A DNA stretch of 64,000 nt, taken from NCBI GenBank assembly GCA_949361645.1, contig OX442430.1:5196543-5260542 (forward strand), given 5' to 3'. The position numbers were made by a program, and so were the translations under genes. This document shows positions 1 to 13,015 of this stretch, piece by piece (within the stretch, counting starts at the first letter, position 1; each line of letters begins with the position of its first letter). Source of the DNA: Spongilla lacustris. Its lineage: Eukaryota > Porifera > Demospongiae > Spongillida > Spongillidae. The notes under the pieces are model-generated. The model did not search any database. It was given only the letters and a program-made list of their open reading frames with translations, and was not told the DNA's origin.

Positions 1-955
1 TTTCGTGCGTTATGCGGAAAAGCCAGTTCAGCTACATTTAATAAGTAACACACTAGTTTTATAGTCTTAAATACAGATTGCAACATTTCAAAAAAATAAC
101 TGATAATAATAATAATAATAAGTGACATACAATGTAGTCTGTGTCCATTTAATTATAGCGCCACATCGGGTTTGTATAAGCTTAAATCTAAATTACTTAT
201 CCCCTACTATCCGTGTTCATTCGGCTCAGTACTGAGGCCTGTTACTATAGACGGGCTCGACCCCAGTATTGTAAGCTGTACGCGGGATTGATGTACATGT
301 CAAACAGTTAACGTATACCGCAAGGCCATGCACATTTGAATCATCAGTACTAGTGCAAATGTCTGTACATCTGAGTGCAAATTGAGTATTCTTTTGTAGC
401 TAAGGCAGGTTTTGGCATGCCACGCAGAATAGTACCGTCATGGAATATTTAGCCAAGGTGCACCCATGAGAAGGAGTATAGGTGACAGACATACAATAAA
501 TGCACGGAGGAGGACCTAATTATAAGATGGCTAATGCTCCTTCACGTCACTGTAGGGGAGGTGTGGGGCGGCAGTGGGGGCCTAGCTTGCATGGATGCAT
601 GATACACATGGACACAATGCCGCTTGCCATGTAAAGAGAAGGGAGTGGAGAGAGGGAGGGAAGGAGGGAGGATGGAATGCTATTGTCTGCCACCTCCAAC
701 GTATAACGATGAAATTGAATTCCCTTAAAAGAGGTGCATAGGGCATCTGAATGCACACCTTTCAGACATGTATTCGATGATCAAAGAAGTATGCGAGAGT
801 TGGATCAATTCTCGCTAACGAAATTTAATCAATGCCTTGCATACGCCGGATCTGGTTATGCACATACCTATATATGTGCGTGGTGGGAGGTAAAATAATT
901 ACAACAGAGAATAGCATATACATTTCACGCACGCCGTAACTATGAAGACTTCAGG
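1..955. other. Upstream non-coding region
   Basis: No convincing gene is seen here. Short open frames lack splice context and start context. A purine-rich stretch lies around 640-675. The region probably holds the upstream regulatory DNA of the gene starting at 1016. Confidence 0.5.
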
Positions 956-962
956 TATAAAG
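956..962 (+). promoter_or_regulatory. Candidate TATA box for the membrane-protein gene
   Basis: TATAAAG lies 54 bases before the chosen ATG at 1016. A TATA box at this spacing would start transcription near 985, leaving a short 5' leader. It would also place the in-frame ATG at 971 outside the transcript, which supports the start at 1016. Confidence 0.4.
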
Positions 963-1015
963 AGCCGTCAATGATAATTATTCATTTAACACGTGCAGTT
1001 ATTCAAGGACTGAAA

Positions 1016-2649
1016 ATGAGCTATTACCAGGTTATCTCCGCTTTGCTCCTCTTCACCACTGCAAGTTGCGGTTGGTGCTTCAAATCCAGTTGCTTAAACG
1101 GTAAGTTGCTAATCAGCATAATTTCGCAGCAAACATGTACATGCATATATGCGAAGGGAATGAGCAGTTTTTGATTTGGGTTGTAACGCGCATATATTGC
1201 AATGTGTGAACATTGCTTCCATCAGCTGAGACATCTCCCTACGACAATCTGACTGTTCTTCAATGCGCACAAGATGAGGTGACGATCGAATGGAACGCAG
1301 AAACCGATCTGCAATACATTGCTTTTGAATACAGCTGCATCCATCCTACCAACAGTGCTCTGGTGAGTATATCGATGCATTTTGTTGATACATGTGTAAG
1401 TATTTGCGTGGTTAATTAAGAATATTCTGCATAGGATTATAAACTTGCATCAGTTGTAAGAGTACGATTTATACATGCATGCAAGCATGTGCTTTTTATT
1501 TAATTTAATTATAATTTGATATTTCGATTTGGACCAATTCTTATTTCCAGTCTGTTCTAAACCAATCCTTCCCATTTTGGAATGATGGACAAACCGGTAC
1601 AGCAACGATTGTTCCTTTGGCTGGAGCGTTGTGCCTTTTTTCGGCTTGCTACGTTGACCAAGACAACACGCGTCATTATATTGCTCCAACCAGCTGCACT
1701 GCAACTTTGGCGACAGAAGATGGTAAGTGGCCTGCTTTTTTATGGCGCCTGAAATAGATTGACGTCACGCTCGTCTTGTATTGTTTAGTTACGTAACTTA
1801 TACGTCATATGTGTTGCTATTTATGTATACGACATGAATGCTATAAATATGTACCACTTGACCGTATGGCACTGCATTCTTTCCTCCGTTGTTCGTTCCC
1901 TTCCGGTTATTGTGCAGTGTGTATTTATAGCAACATACACAGTGATGTAAGACGCGCGTGACGTCATTTTCTCTTAAATATACGTACATGTAGTACTGTA
2001 CTGACCGGTGTATTGACAGGTCTAAGAAACAATGTGGAGACAACAGTTTCGAACGTTATGCTCACTGGTAGCCCATCAGTAACAGTAATTCCACAGACAG
2101 CAGGGTTTACAATTCCAACTTCCATGAGACACGGACGGGCGGTTCTGAATGAACTGCAGAATGATGGTATGATTACGTGACCAGTCTATGCTCATGCTCC
2201 TAACTTTTAAACCTTAACCGCAGCACCTACCCCTTTTGTCATCATCGCTGCTGCTGTACTCGTCATCTCGGTACTCATCATATCTGTTACATCTGTCATT
2301 TTCATTCTTCGCGCAAAAAGGCACAGTCGGAGGTGCGCGTACACAGCATGCACATTTCTATCGTATTTATCACGATCGTTTCCTTTCCTTACTTTAGACA
2401 TTCATTTGATCATTCCTTAGCATCATCTGAATTGGCAACGGTTAGTTCTCGATTGCATGACCTTTACCTTTACCTTTTGTTTTTTCAATTGGCATTTCTA
2501 TATTCTCTCTTACTAACCAATAAATGCAGGTAAAAGAAACATCTCCTGTCGAATTAGGCTTGTTGAAATTTACCGGCGGCTGTCGGAGTGCTGATGAGTG
2601 TCAAACCCAGCATGCGTTTAACAACCAAATGATGCGGCCGAACGTTTAG
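1016..2649 (+). CDS. Seven-exon gene for a small type I single-pass membrane protein
   Basis: Seven exons join in one frame with GT-AG borders: 1016-1100, 1226-1362, 1551-1722, 2020-2166, 2224-2332, 2398-2440 and 2530-2649, giving 270 residues and a TAG stop. Residues 1-19 look like a signal peptide (MSYYQVISALLLFTTASCG). The ectodomain (about 20-184) has several cysteines and two N-glycosylation sequons (NLT, NQS). Residues about 185-209 are a strong transmembrane helix followed by basic residues (RAKRHSR). A cytoplasmic tail of about 60 residues ends at N-V. Introns are 57-297 bases. The ectodomain fold is not recognised; by architecture it could be a small receptor, adhesion protein or co-receptor. 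The start at 1016 is preferred to the in-frame ATG at 971 because it begins a clean signal peptide. Phase agreement across six introns is the main evidence that the gene is real. Confidence 0.8.
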
Positions 2650-3159
2650 GCGTGCATGGAGGTCTTTTGTACATAGTATTAATCAAGTTAAGTGTACATG
2701 TGTTTTGCGCCGGTATACGGAAATGATATATTATACATATTTATTTCGTTTCACTATATATAATTATAATTATAATTATATATGATCGACCAATGCATGA
2801 GCTCGAGCTAGGTTATGCCATCCATCAGCTCGATCCGTCAGTAATATAGAGCGGTAATTCGCCACCGGTCAACTTTGTGGCTCTAAATTAGCCAAGGAAC
2901 AGGTCCAGGAATATACAAGTACTGGAGTATAAAAGCATTTAATAGGCAAACTGATTATTTCAAATTTAAACTGATTCATGTATGCAGCTGAAACAACATC
3001 GAATCATTTATGAAGTAGTATTCCACATGCATGCATGCAAAATACATCAGTTCTGCGTTATTTAATTATTCCAGCCATTTATCATCACTTCAAATTACTT
3101 ACTCTTATATTGATGAGATTGTCCCTCAAACGATAGATGTATAACAAGGATTGCTCAAT
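2650..3159. other. 3' flank without gene
   Basis: AT-rich sequence with a short palindromic run of AATTAT motifs near 2758-2784. No coding region and no canonical polyadenylation hexamer was recognised close to the stop at 2649. Confidence 0.4.
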
Positions 3160-4032
3160 TCTGCAGTCACCCAATGCATTCTGTGACGCTTGACAGTGTC
3201 GCAGAAATTACACCAACTCACTAGTGGGGACTCAGCTAAACATTTTTCTAACCACCCCTACCCTTCCTGTACATGTCTTAACAAGGTATGTACTGGACAC
3301 ACATTCGCTCCATTCTGCAGTCACAGTATGCATTCTGTGACACTTGATAGTGTCCCAGAAATTACAAACATACACCAGGGGTGTTCATCACACATGTCTC
3401 ACTAGTGGGGACTCAGCTTAACATTTTTCTAACCACCCCTACCCTTCCTGTAAATGTGTCAACAAGGCATGAAGTGGAAGCACATCTGCAGTCATCCAAT
3501 GCATTCTGCGACACTTGATAGAGTCCCAGAAATTACAAACATACACCAGGGGTGTTAATCACACATGTCTCACTAGTGGGGACCCCTAGCACATGGCTCA
3601 ATAAGACCCCTACCCTTCCTGTACATGGCTCAACAAAGCATGCAGTAGAAACATATTTGCTCAATTCTGCAGTCACCCAATGCATTCTGTGACACTTGAC
3701 AGTGTCCCAGAAAATACACCAACTCAACATTGGTGTACCACACACATGTTTCACTAGTGGGGACTCAGCTAAACATTTTTCTATTCACCCCTAACCTCCC
3801 TATACATGTGTCATAATGGCATGCAGTGGAAGCACATTCGCTCCATCTGCAGTCAACCTATGCATTCTGTGACACTTGATAGAGTCCCAGAAATTACTAA
3901 CATACACCAGGGGTGTTAATCACACATGTCTCACTAGTGGGGACTCAGCTTAACATTTTTCTAACCACCCCTACCCTTCCTGTAAATGTGTCAACAAGGA
4001 ATGCAGTGGAAGCACATCTGCAGTCACCCAAT
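3160..4032. repeat. Satellite array, left part (~181-bp unit)
   Basis: About five head-to-tail copies of a unit of roughly 150-182 bases. Recognisable marks are CATTCTGTGACACTTG, CCCAGAAATTAC, CACTAGTGGGGACTCAGC and GGCATGCAGT. The array continues at 7141 after the hAT insertion. Open frames through it are by-products of the repeat and show no protein character. Confidence 0.9.
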
Positions 4033-7000
4033 CAGCGGCGGCGGAAGGGTATTAACATTGGTAGGGCTAACGGGGAGGGGATGATCAATAGGGGGTGGGT
4101 GCGGGAGGGGGATGTGCCCCCTCCCGCGCGAAGCGCGGAAGCTTTTAAAAACGTTGATTTGGCGGTTCACAAATTATACATGCAACATATGTACAAGAAC
4201 AAGACTCAGTGAAGTGCATGCATAACCATGCATGCATGTATACTGATAAATGTAACTGTATATATGACAGTGACAGCTCAAACTAGCATGCATGAATGCT
4301 ATCCAGTTGCAAGGCATTTACACTTTAATGCAGCCAAACTTGTTTCGCCGCTTCTCGTTGCGACAAGCAAACTCTGCGGCAACGCTGCTGAGATTGAGCT
4401 CATCTGTGAACGCTTTGTGAACGTGAAGAATACATAAATGATTTAATCTTTCCGCAGACATTGAATTTCGTAGATATAAGTTTTGAGCCGACGAAGAGCT
4501 GAGAAAGAGCGCTCAGCTGTTGCTGTAGTTGCAGGTATTACGTACAGCAATTGTAACAATTTTAGAACTTCGGAAAAAAGTTGTCTCGCACCGTTTAGTT
4601 TAAGAACTGCAATTTTTATGTCTTCTAGCGATGGACTATCAAGTTCAACAACATCATGCAACATTGATAACTGAATGGTGAGCCTTGGGTATAAGTCAAT
4701 ATCATCCCCAAAATGTGCTTCGACGTATATACTCCAAGTTTTCATTTAGAATGCAGCCAGGGCTAGATTTAGCTGCCGCATGAATTAAGAGTTGTTCGAA
4801 CCTCAAATACAGAGTAAAGTTTTTTTGATTAAATCGTTTACTGATTTCGCCAATGCTATTGTCCATAAATTCATAATATATCGCTCTGTAAAATTCTTTT
4901 GGGGACGCGAATGTTGTAGGATCATCCCCACCGTCGTATTGTTTAGGAGCTAGGTCTGTGCACTCTGGGAAGCTGTGGTTGTGACAGTTCCAGCTCAGTA
5001 CATTTACTAACAATTTGTTGCCAAAAATTGTCAAATTCTATATCACTTCTTTTTCGCATAAGTTCTTTACAGGTAATGTCACAAGCATTTTTAGCAGCAC
5101 ATGCTGTTATGGTTTTGGACTGAAGGGTGCAGGAGAGGTTGTCGGTCAATGAAAACACTAATTCCCCCAGCATAAGCCCTAACAGTAAATCAAATGATTC
5201 CATTTTTTTCTGTATCCCTCCTGCCTTGGATGTGACTTCAAAGTTGGAGTTTTTATCTTGAACAATTTCAGCCATTGTTTGCATTAGAGCTTCATAATTG
5301 TTAAGGACTGATAAAAATGATTTAGCCTTAACGGTCCACCTAGTGTTACAAAGTGGTCTCAAAGAGGGTCCATCATCACATGATAGATCAATTCTTATTT
5401 TCTCCAGAAGTGCCTTCCTCTTTCCTGAGTACTTAATGAGGTGAGATAATTCTTGTATTGTACTTAGTGCATCCCTCACAACAGATAGCTTTATGGAAGT
5501 GTCTTGAACAGCAAGATTAAGTGAATGACAAAAACAATGAATATACATAGCTTTAGGATACTCCCCTGATATTCTTGCCTGAACACCTGAAATGTGACCA
5601 CTCATGTTCGACGCTCCGTCATACCCCTGTCCTCTACAATTCTGTAAATCTAATCCGAATCTACACATAGCATCTTTGATAATCACTGTCAGTGTTTCTG
5701 CAGTTGTATTTGAAGTTTCATACAACCCTAAAAATTCTTCATATACACTTAAGTCACTGGACACATGGCGAAGGCATATGCCAACTTGCTCCTTGAATGA
5801 CACATCAACCGATTCATCAACTAAAATAGAAAAATATCTATTCTGTTTTACTGAATCCAATATCCTGGTTATCACCTTAATTATGAGACATAATTTGTAT
5901 TATTTCATTTTGCATATCATGAGATGTCCAATGGGTGTTCTGTGCCGGCCAGCCATAGATTTAGATCCTTAAAATCACTACTGCGTAGGTGCAGAAGTTG
6001 CATAAAGTTTCCTTCTGTATCTTCATGCCCTCTTATAGGTATACCTTGATGAGCTAGGAAATGCAGGCTTGACACAATTCGAAGTAAACATGCTTGTGAT
6101 TTTAACTGCTCATCCTTAAGCTGTTTTGCAAGCTGTGCCGCAATAGGCTGACTCTTTACATGATGTATCCATTTCATCACAGCTTCTCTATGAGCATGGG
6201 ACACTTCATGCTTGTGGAACAAATCCGTAGCATTCTTCCAGTTCTTAAATCCCCTGCTACTAAAGGCATCTTCAGCCTTAAGTGAAAAAGTAAGGAAACC
6301 CAAACTACTTGTCATTCTGCATGGATGGCAGAATGCACACTGTTTAACATCATCCCATTCCAGCCATTTCCACTTTGCAAACCAGGAAGCTTTAAAAATT
6401 CGTTGTTGTTTGCCAAAATACACTTTTGGAAATGCTAGCTTCTGTGGTTGGTGTGGCTCAAGATGAATACTTGAACCCACTTCACAAGCTCGAGCTGATT
6501 CTGAAGTCGAAGTAGTAAATGAATGGTCTTCATCGCAATTGGTAGGTCCTAAGGATTGAGAAGTTGCATCATCTTGCTGCAGTTGTGACTCGTATCCTGT
6601 TTCATCTACAATTGCACACATGCAAGTTAAAAAATTTATACGTCATACCCATGTCTTTACGTCAAACCTTGTGGGTGCCGTAGATCCTGACAAGAAGCCA
6701 AAGAGAAAAACTTCATGATTGAACCTGTGTCTGAGCTGCAGCTCTTTTTGCTTGGACCCGGCGCTTAATCGTAGCTTTGACTCGCCATGCCGCAACCGAC
6801 TAGTCCTGTGAGATCTGAACTGTTAAACTAGCTCACCCAATCTTCAAAATATGCTAGTAGCAACCTACTAATCACTTTAAGACGCTGAGTATTATAACTG
6901 ACGAAACACACTGCACTAGAAATCGATGATTAATTAACTTCAATTTTAAATTTTGTAGTCTTAATTTCATATGGTTGTTAATTACTACATGTTCGACGTG

Positions 7001-7140
7001 TTTACTGCAGTGCAGTTAAAAATATACCAAGTTGAATAATAACTTCTACTCTTCAGCGCTAAGATTCATTGATATCGTAGGGCCTTTGGGTTTTGGTAGG
7101 GCTACGTGCCCTAGTTGCCCTATGGGCTCCGCCGCCATTG
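4033..7140 (-). mobile_element. hAT-type DNA transposon inserted in the satellite
   Basis: The element starts CAGCGGCGGCGGA and ends with the reverse complement of CAATGGCGGCGGA, so the imperfect inverted termini are about 13 bases. CCAAT at 4028-4032 is repeated at 7141-7145, a 5-bp target duplication. Intact satellite copies read CACCCAATGCATT at this point, which fixes the insertion site. It encodes a decayed hAT transposase on the minus strand. The 5-bp duplication and CAGNGGCGG ends fit the group of hAT elements known for 5-bp duplications (hAT5); that family assignment is inference. Confidence 0.85.
4443..6621 (-). pseudogene. Decayed hAT transposase (TTF zinc finger, DUF4371, dimerisation domain)
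   Basis: Three blocks in order on the minus strand cover a transposase of the ZMYM1/TTF-zinc-finger hAT class. Block 5917-6621 holds the TTF-type zinc-binding region (FGKQQRIFKASWF, then W-x2-W, CAFCHPC). Block 4943-5875 holds the DUF4371-type catalytic region (ILVDESVDVSFKEQVGICLR, GQGYDGASNMSG, HCFCHSLNLAV). Block 4443-5034 ends with the hAT dimerisation signature TATAERSFSALRRLKT. The frame breaks near 5880-5925, near 4980 and near 4740, so the copy cannot make a full protein. It lies wholly within the 4033-7140 element. Confidence 0.85.
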
Positions 7141-10018
7141 CCAATGCATTCTGTGACACTTAAAAAAGTACCAGAAATTACAAACATACACAAGGGGTGC
7201 TAATCACACATGTCTCACTAGTGGGGACTCAGCTTAACATTTTTTTACCACCCCTACCCTTCCTGTACATGGCTCAACAAGGCATGCAGTAGAAACATAT
7301 TTGCTCCATTCTGCAGTCACCCAATGCCTTGACAGTGTCCCAGAAAGTACACCAACTCAACAGTGGTGTATCACACACTTGTCTTACTAGTGGGGACTCA
7401 ACTAAACATTTTTTAACCACCCCTACCCTCCCTAAACATGTGTCAACAAGGCATGCAGTGGAAACACATTAGCTCAAATCTGCAGTCACTCTATGCATTC
7501 TGTGGCACTTGGCAGTGTCCCAGAAATTACACCAACTCAACAGTGGTGTACCACACACATGTCTCACACGTGGGGACTCAGCTAAACATTTTTTAACCAC
7601 CCCTACCCTCCCTATACATGTGTCAACAAGGCATGCAGTGGAAGTGCATTCACTCCATCTGCAGTCATCCTATGCATTCTGTGACACTTGATAGAGTCCC
7701 AGAAATTACAAACATACACCAGGGGTCTTCCCCACACATGTCTCACTAGTGGGGACTCAGCTAAACATTTTTCTAACCACCCCTAACCTTCCTGTACATG
7801 GCTCAACAAGGCATGCGATAGAAACATATTTGCTCCATTCTGCAGTCACCCAATGCCTTGACAGTGTCCCAGAAAGTACACCAACTCAACAGTGGTGTAT
7901 CACACACATGTCTCACTAGTGGGGACTCAACTAAACATTTTTCTAACCACCCCTACCCTCTCTATACATGTTTCAACAAGGCATGCTGTGGAAGAACATC
8001 TGCAGTCACCGTATGCATTCTGTGACACTTGATAGTGTCCCAGAAATTACAAAAATACACCAGGGGTGTTCCCCACACATGTTTCACTAGTGGGGACTCA
8101 GCTAAACACTTTTCTAACCACCCCTACCCTTCCTGTACATGGCTCAACAAGGCATGCAGTAGAAACACATTTGCTCAATTCTGCAGTCACTCTGTGCATT
8201 CTGTGGCACTTGACAGTGTCCCAGAAATTACACCAACTCAACAGTGGTGTACCACACACATGTTTCACTAGTGGGGACTCAGCTAAACACTTTTCTAACC
8301 ACCCCTACCCTTCCTGTACATGGCTCAACAAGGCATGCAGTAGAAACACATTTGCTCAATTCTGCAGTCACTCTGTGCATTCTGTGGCACTTGACAGTGT
8401 CCCAGAAATTACACCAACTCAACAGTGGTGTACCACACACATGTCTCACTAGTGGGGACTCAGCTAAACATTTTTCTAACCACCCCTAACCTTCCTGTAC
8501 ATGGCTCAACAAGGCATGCAGTGGAAGCACATCTGCAGTCAACCTACGCATTCTGTGACACTTGATAGAGTCCCAGAATTTACAAAAATACACCAGGGGT
8601 CTTCCCCACACATGTCTCACTAGTGTGGACTCAGCTAAACATTTTTCAAACAACCACTACCCTTCCTGTAAATGTGTCAACAAAGTATGCAGTGGAAGCA
8701 CATCTGCAGTATTATGGGACACTTGACAGTGTCCCAGAAATTACACCAATTCAACATTCGTGTACCACACACATGTTTCACTAGTGGGGACTCAGCTAAA
8801 CATTTTTCTATTCACCCCTACCCTCCCTATACATGTGTCAACATGGCATGCAGTGGAAGCACATTCGCTCCATCTGCAGTCAACCTATGCATTCTGTGAC
8901 ACTTGATAGAGTCTCAGAAATTACAAAAATACACCAGGGGTGTTAATCACACATGTCTCACTAGTGGGGACTCAGCTTAACATTTTTCTAACCACCCCTA
9001 CCCTTCCTGTAAATGTGTCAACAAGGCATGCAGTGGAAGCACATCTGCAGTCACCCAATGCATTCTGTGACACTTGAAAGTGTCCCAGAAATTACAAAAA
9101 TACATCAGGGGTGTTCCCCACACATGTCTCACTAGTAGGGACTCAGCTAAACATTTTTCTAACCACCCCTAACCTTCCTGTTCATGGCTCAACAAGGCAT
9201 CCAGTGGAAACACATTTGCTCCATTCTGCAGTCACCCAATGCATTATGTGACACTTGACAGTGTCCCAGAAATTACACCAATTCAACATTGGTGTACCAC
9301 ACACATGTCTCACTAGTGGGGACTCAGCTAAACATTTTTCTATTCACCCCTACCCTCCCTATACATGTGTCAACATGGCATGCAGTGGAAGCACATTCGC
9401 TCCATCTGCAGTCAACCTATGACTTCTGTGACACTTGATAGAGTCTCAGAAATTACAAACATACACCAGGGGTGTTAATCACACATGTCTCACTAGTGGG
9501 GACTCAGCTAAACATTTTTCTAACCACCCCTACCCTTCCTGTAAATGTGTCAACAAGGCATGCAGTGGAAGCACATCTGCAGTCACCCAATGCATTCTGT
9601 GACACTTGAAAGTGTCCCAGAAATTACAAAAATACACCAGGGGTGTTCCCCACACATGTTTCACTAGTAGGGACTCAGCTAAACAGTTTTCTAACCACCC
9701 CTAACCTTCCTGTACATGGCTCAACAAGGCATCCAGTGGAAACACATTTGCTCAATTCTGCAGTCACCCAATGCATTATGTGACACTTGACAGTGTCCCA
9801 GAAATTACACCAACTCAACAGTGGTGTACCACACACATGTCTCACTAGTGGGGACTCAGCTAAACATTTTCTAACCACCCCTACCCTCCTATACATGTGT
9901 CAACAAGGTATATGCAGTGGAAGCACATGCGCTCCATCTGCAGTCACCCAATGCATTATGTGACACTTGACAGTGTCCCAGAAATTACACCAAAAATACA
10001 CCATGGGTGTTCCCCACA
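7141..10018. repeat. Satellite array, right part with two alternating monomer types
   Basis: About 17 more copies continue the 3160-4032 array. The unit is 181 bases where measured between matching points at 8035, 8216 and 8397. Two monomer classes tend to alternate: one reads ACACCAACTCAACAGTGGTG after the CCCAGAAATT mark, the other ACAAACATACACCAGGGGTG. The downstream half also varies between monomers (TACATGGCTCAAC versus TACATGTGTCAAC). This implies a higher-order dimer-like organisation. The array ends abruptly at about 10018. Confidence 0.9.
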
Positions 10019-10451
10019 CACACAGCGGTTCACTTGCATGATTTCGGGCTCGCCTCTGCACGTTCTTGCGCACGGATCCAATTGGATCCGATGTTAGCCG
10101 GTTGTACGATGACAGTACACGTGTGCGGACCGATAGGAAACGGCCGTGGAAGCGAGGCTCGTTTGGTCGCACGTTTTCACACGCTGATAATTCGTCTGCC
10201 TACCCCGTACGAGTTGTTCGGATCGTCTAACAACACCGTACGACTGTCAACCTGGCCCCGTTTGGATCGTTTACCTGGCCCGTTTAGATCGTCTACCTAC
10301 TCTGTACGAGCTTTCAACCCACCCCGTACGTAGTACATGGCTACATGCATGCAGCCTGCCGATCGACGCCATACATTTTGACACCGCGCCTCGCTCGCAA
10401 ATAAACTTGGCCACACTTTTAAGTTTCTGTGAATCTCAAATTAGAAAAAGA
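10019..10451. other. Post-satellite region with short palindrome and degenerate repeats
   Basis: An 18-base perfect palindrome, CGGATCCAATTGGATCCG, lies at 10073-10090. From about 10190 to 10330 short motifs (GTACGA, TCGTCTA, CCCCGT) recur irregularly. An open frame of about 108 codons (10007-10333) shows no domain. No gene is called. Confidence 0.4.
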
Positions 10452-10456
10452 CACAC

Positions 10457-10513
<57 letters not shown>
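10452..10513. repeat. (CA)n microsatellite
   Basis: About 60 bases of almost pure CA dinucleotide. Open frames crossing it are artefacts. Confidence 0.95.
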
Positions 10514-10516
<3 letters not shown>

Positions 10517-11671
10517 TTTCTCTTCCGTTTTGTGCGTCAATTGCCTGTTTCTGTCCGCGCGTCTTCTGTTTCTGATAATGCAATACACTATATGAGATTG
10601 ATGCCAATAAGATAAAACCTTACCTCCTCACTTTTCTCGGGTAGGGATGCTGCCTTGTGCAAACAACTTGCTTGCACCCTTGAATTCCCATGCAGGATTC
10701 CTCTGTGCATGTACAATAACAAATAAACTATATGTACATTACCTCTAACACGACCTTCGCTGCTACAGCCTTCTGCCTTATAAAGTACCGAACAGCCATA
10801 ATTAGCTTCTCCGATGGTATAAATTGTAACGGAACTGCATCCGCCATGAAGAACTGTGTGTACGAGACGGGGTAAAAAAAAAAACCTTACCTATATGTCA
10901 GTTATAGGTATATAGTTCAGGGCCTAGTTCGTTCAAAACACGCAGCATTTGTCTTTCAGACCTTGCATGGGGACAGAATCGAGATCGCAGTAAGATTGAA
11001 TAATCCACCATTACTTACTAAGGCTGTTGCTCTCTTGCACGCAGCGCGAACACTGGCCATTGCGGTAATTGAAAGGACGCGCGTACGTCTACATCATAAA
11101 AGGGTAGGTAAATAATCATCCTACCATATGGAGTTTTGCCAGGCCAGTGAGTCTGAAGCTGTTCAAGTCACGTTGCTATATACCGGATGCAAAATTGCAG
11201 AACTGTATAAATGCCCAGGGCACATTGTGCGGGCAATTAGAAAGGAACCGGTATATAAAGCATAATATTATATACATGTGTAGTAGTGGAAGTCAAGTCT
11301 ATATAATAATACCCTACTCTTGGGTACAATGTACGTGTATGTCAGCAAGCTAACATGTACGCATCGCAAGAGCACACACATGCATGTACAGCAAAAAAAA
11401 AGTCTAGTTTTATCTAGTGCCATGCAACATTAACAGGGCACTCGTTAATAGAAGTGGCGCACACTCGTTTTTACTAGCAGTGAATGGCACTAAGTGTAAA
11501 TAGTGCACTACACATTCACGTAATACTGATAATACTAGTGGCATCCACTATCTTTGCTCACGTGAGAACGGCACCAAGGCATATAAATCCACGCCTTCGG
11601 TTTTGCAATCACGTGATCAGATGGTCATAAATGTAAAACATATACATAAACTTTGTATTGTAAAAGTACAA
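10514..11671. other. No gene recognised
   Basis: Mixed AT-rich sequence with stop codons in all frames at short intervals and several ACATGTACAT motifs. No splice-supported exon or repeat family is evident. Confidence 0.4.
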
Positions 11672-12570
11672 TCATTCGCTTGATCAAATTAGAGTCCTAG
11701 GAAGAGATGGCACCTCTCACACGCAGTATGGGGGAGCACTTATTGGAGAACACTGCGTAGAGAGATGTTTGGATGTTTGTACTCCAAGCACACATCAGTA
11801 ATCCATTACCTTGCCTTCATACAAGACAATACTTTCTCATGAGGATGAGAAACAGAAGGTAAGGAGAGTGTGTAAGAATGTCTCAGTACGTACATGTACC
11901 TTGTCGCTATCATTTACTTGATCAAAGTAGAGTCCTTCCAGGGAAGGAAGAGATGGCACCTCTCACACGCAGTATGGGAGAGCACTTATTGGAGAACACT
12001 GCGTAGAGAGATGTTTGGATGTTTGTACTCCAAGCACACATCAGTCATCCATTACCTTGCCTTCATACAAGACAATACTTTCTCATGAGGATGAGAAACA
12101 GAGTGTAAGGAGAGTGTGTAAGAATGTCTCAGTACGTACCTTCTCACAATCATTCGCTTGATCAAAGTAGAGTCCTTCCAGGGAAGAAAGAGATGGCACC
12201 TCTCACACGCAGTATGGGAGAGCACTTATTGGAGAACACTGTGTAGAGAGATGTTTGGATGTTTGTACTCCAAGCCCATATCAGTCATCCATTACCTTGC
12301 CATCAATGCTTTCTCATGAGGATGAGAAACAGAGTGTAAGGAGAGTGTGTAAAAATGTCTCAGTACGTACCTTGTTACAATCATTTGCAGTCCTTCCAGG
12401 GAAAGAAGAGATGGCACCTCTCACAGGCAGGGCTACGTGGATGGATGGGGAGCACTTATTGGAGAACACTGCGTAAAGAGAGAAGTTTGGATGTTTGTAG
12501 TCCAAGCACACATCAGCCATCCATTACCTTCCCTTCAATCATGTTTTCTGTTTCAAATCCTACCCGCAGA
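11672..12570. repeat. ~240-bp tandem repeat, four copies
   Basis: The block beginning near TTGATCAAAGTAGAGTCC recurs at about 11682, 11920 and 12160 (spacing 238 and 240 bases), with a fourth, internally shortened copy near 12380. Each copy contains AGAGATGGCACCTCTCAC, GCACTTATTGGAGAACACTG and TTGGATGTTTGTA. Copies are very similar. The period is a multiple of three, which lets short frames persist, but no protein motif is seen. Confidence 0.85.
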
Positions 12571-12758
12571 CACTCAAACGATGACGCGCAGTAAAGATGT
12601 GCCGACGGAATCAGATGTCTTGGAATAACCTGACCAGGCTGTGACAAAAAAAGACGCTGGCACCTCCTAGAGGTTTTCTGCAAAAACTGGTGGCTGGTAC
12701 GGGCCCGTGCTGATATACTAGTAATCCGTCTTACATCGGCGTGAGAGTACAGAACTGT

Positions 12759-13015
12759 CACCCAAGGAATACGATCATGCATGATCATGCAATGAATCTT
12801 TGCAAGAATCATGCATGAATATTGCATTTTTTCATGCATGGAACACGCATTAAATTCGTACCTTTCATGCATGAATCTTGCAAGGATTCATGCATGATCA
12901 TGCATGTATTATGCATGATGTGTGCATGATCATGCATGTTCCATGAATGTATTATGCATGTTTTATGGATGATCATGCATGTTGTTTGCATGCGTGTATC
13001 CCATGTACATGCATG
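12759..13015. repeat. Left terminus and subterminal repeats of the two-gene transposon
   Basis: CACCCAAGGAA is followed by a dense run of self-complementary motifs such as ATGATCATGCATG and TCATGCATGA. Such subterminal arrays are the usual binding sites for transposase or an accessory DNA-binding protein in CACTA-like elements. Confidence 0.65.

Noticed and set aside
8029..8489. Open frames of 80-128 codons in the satellite
   Set aside because: Same peptide repeats with each 181-bp monomer in shifting frames; no protein features.
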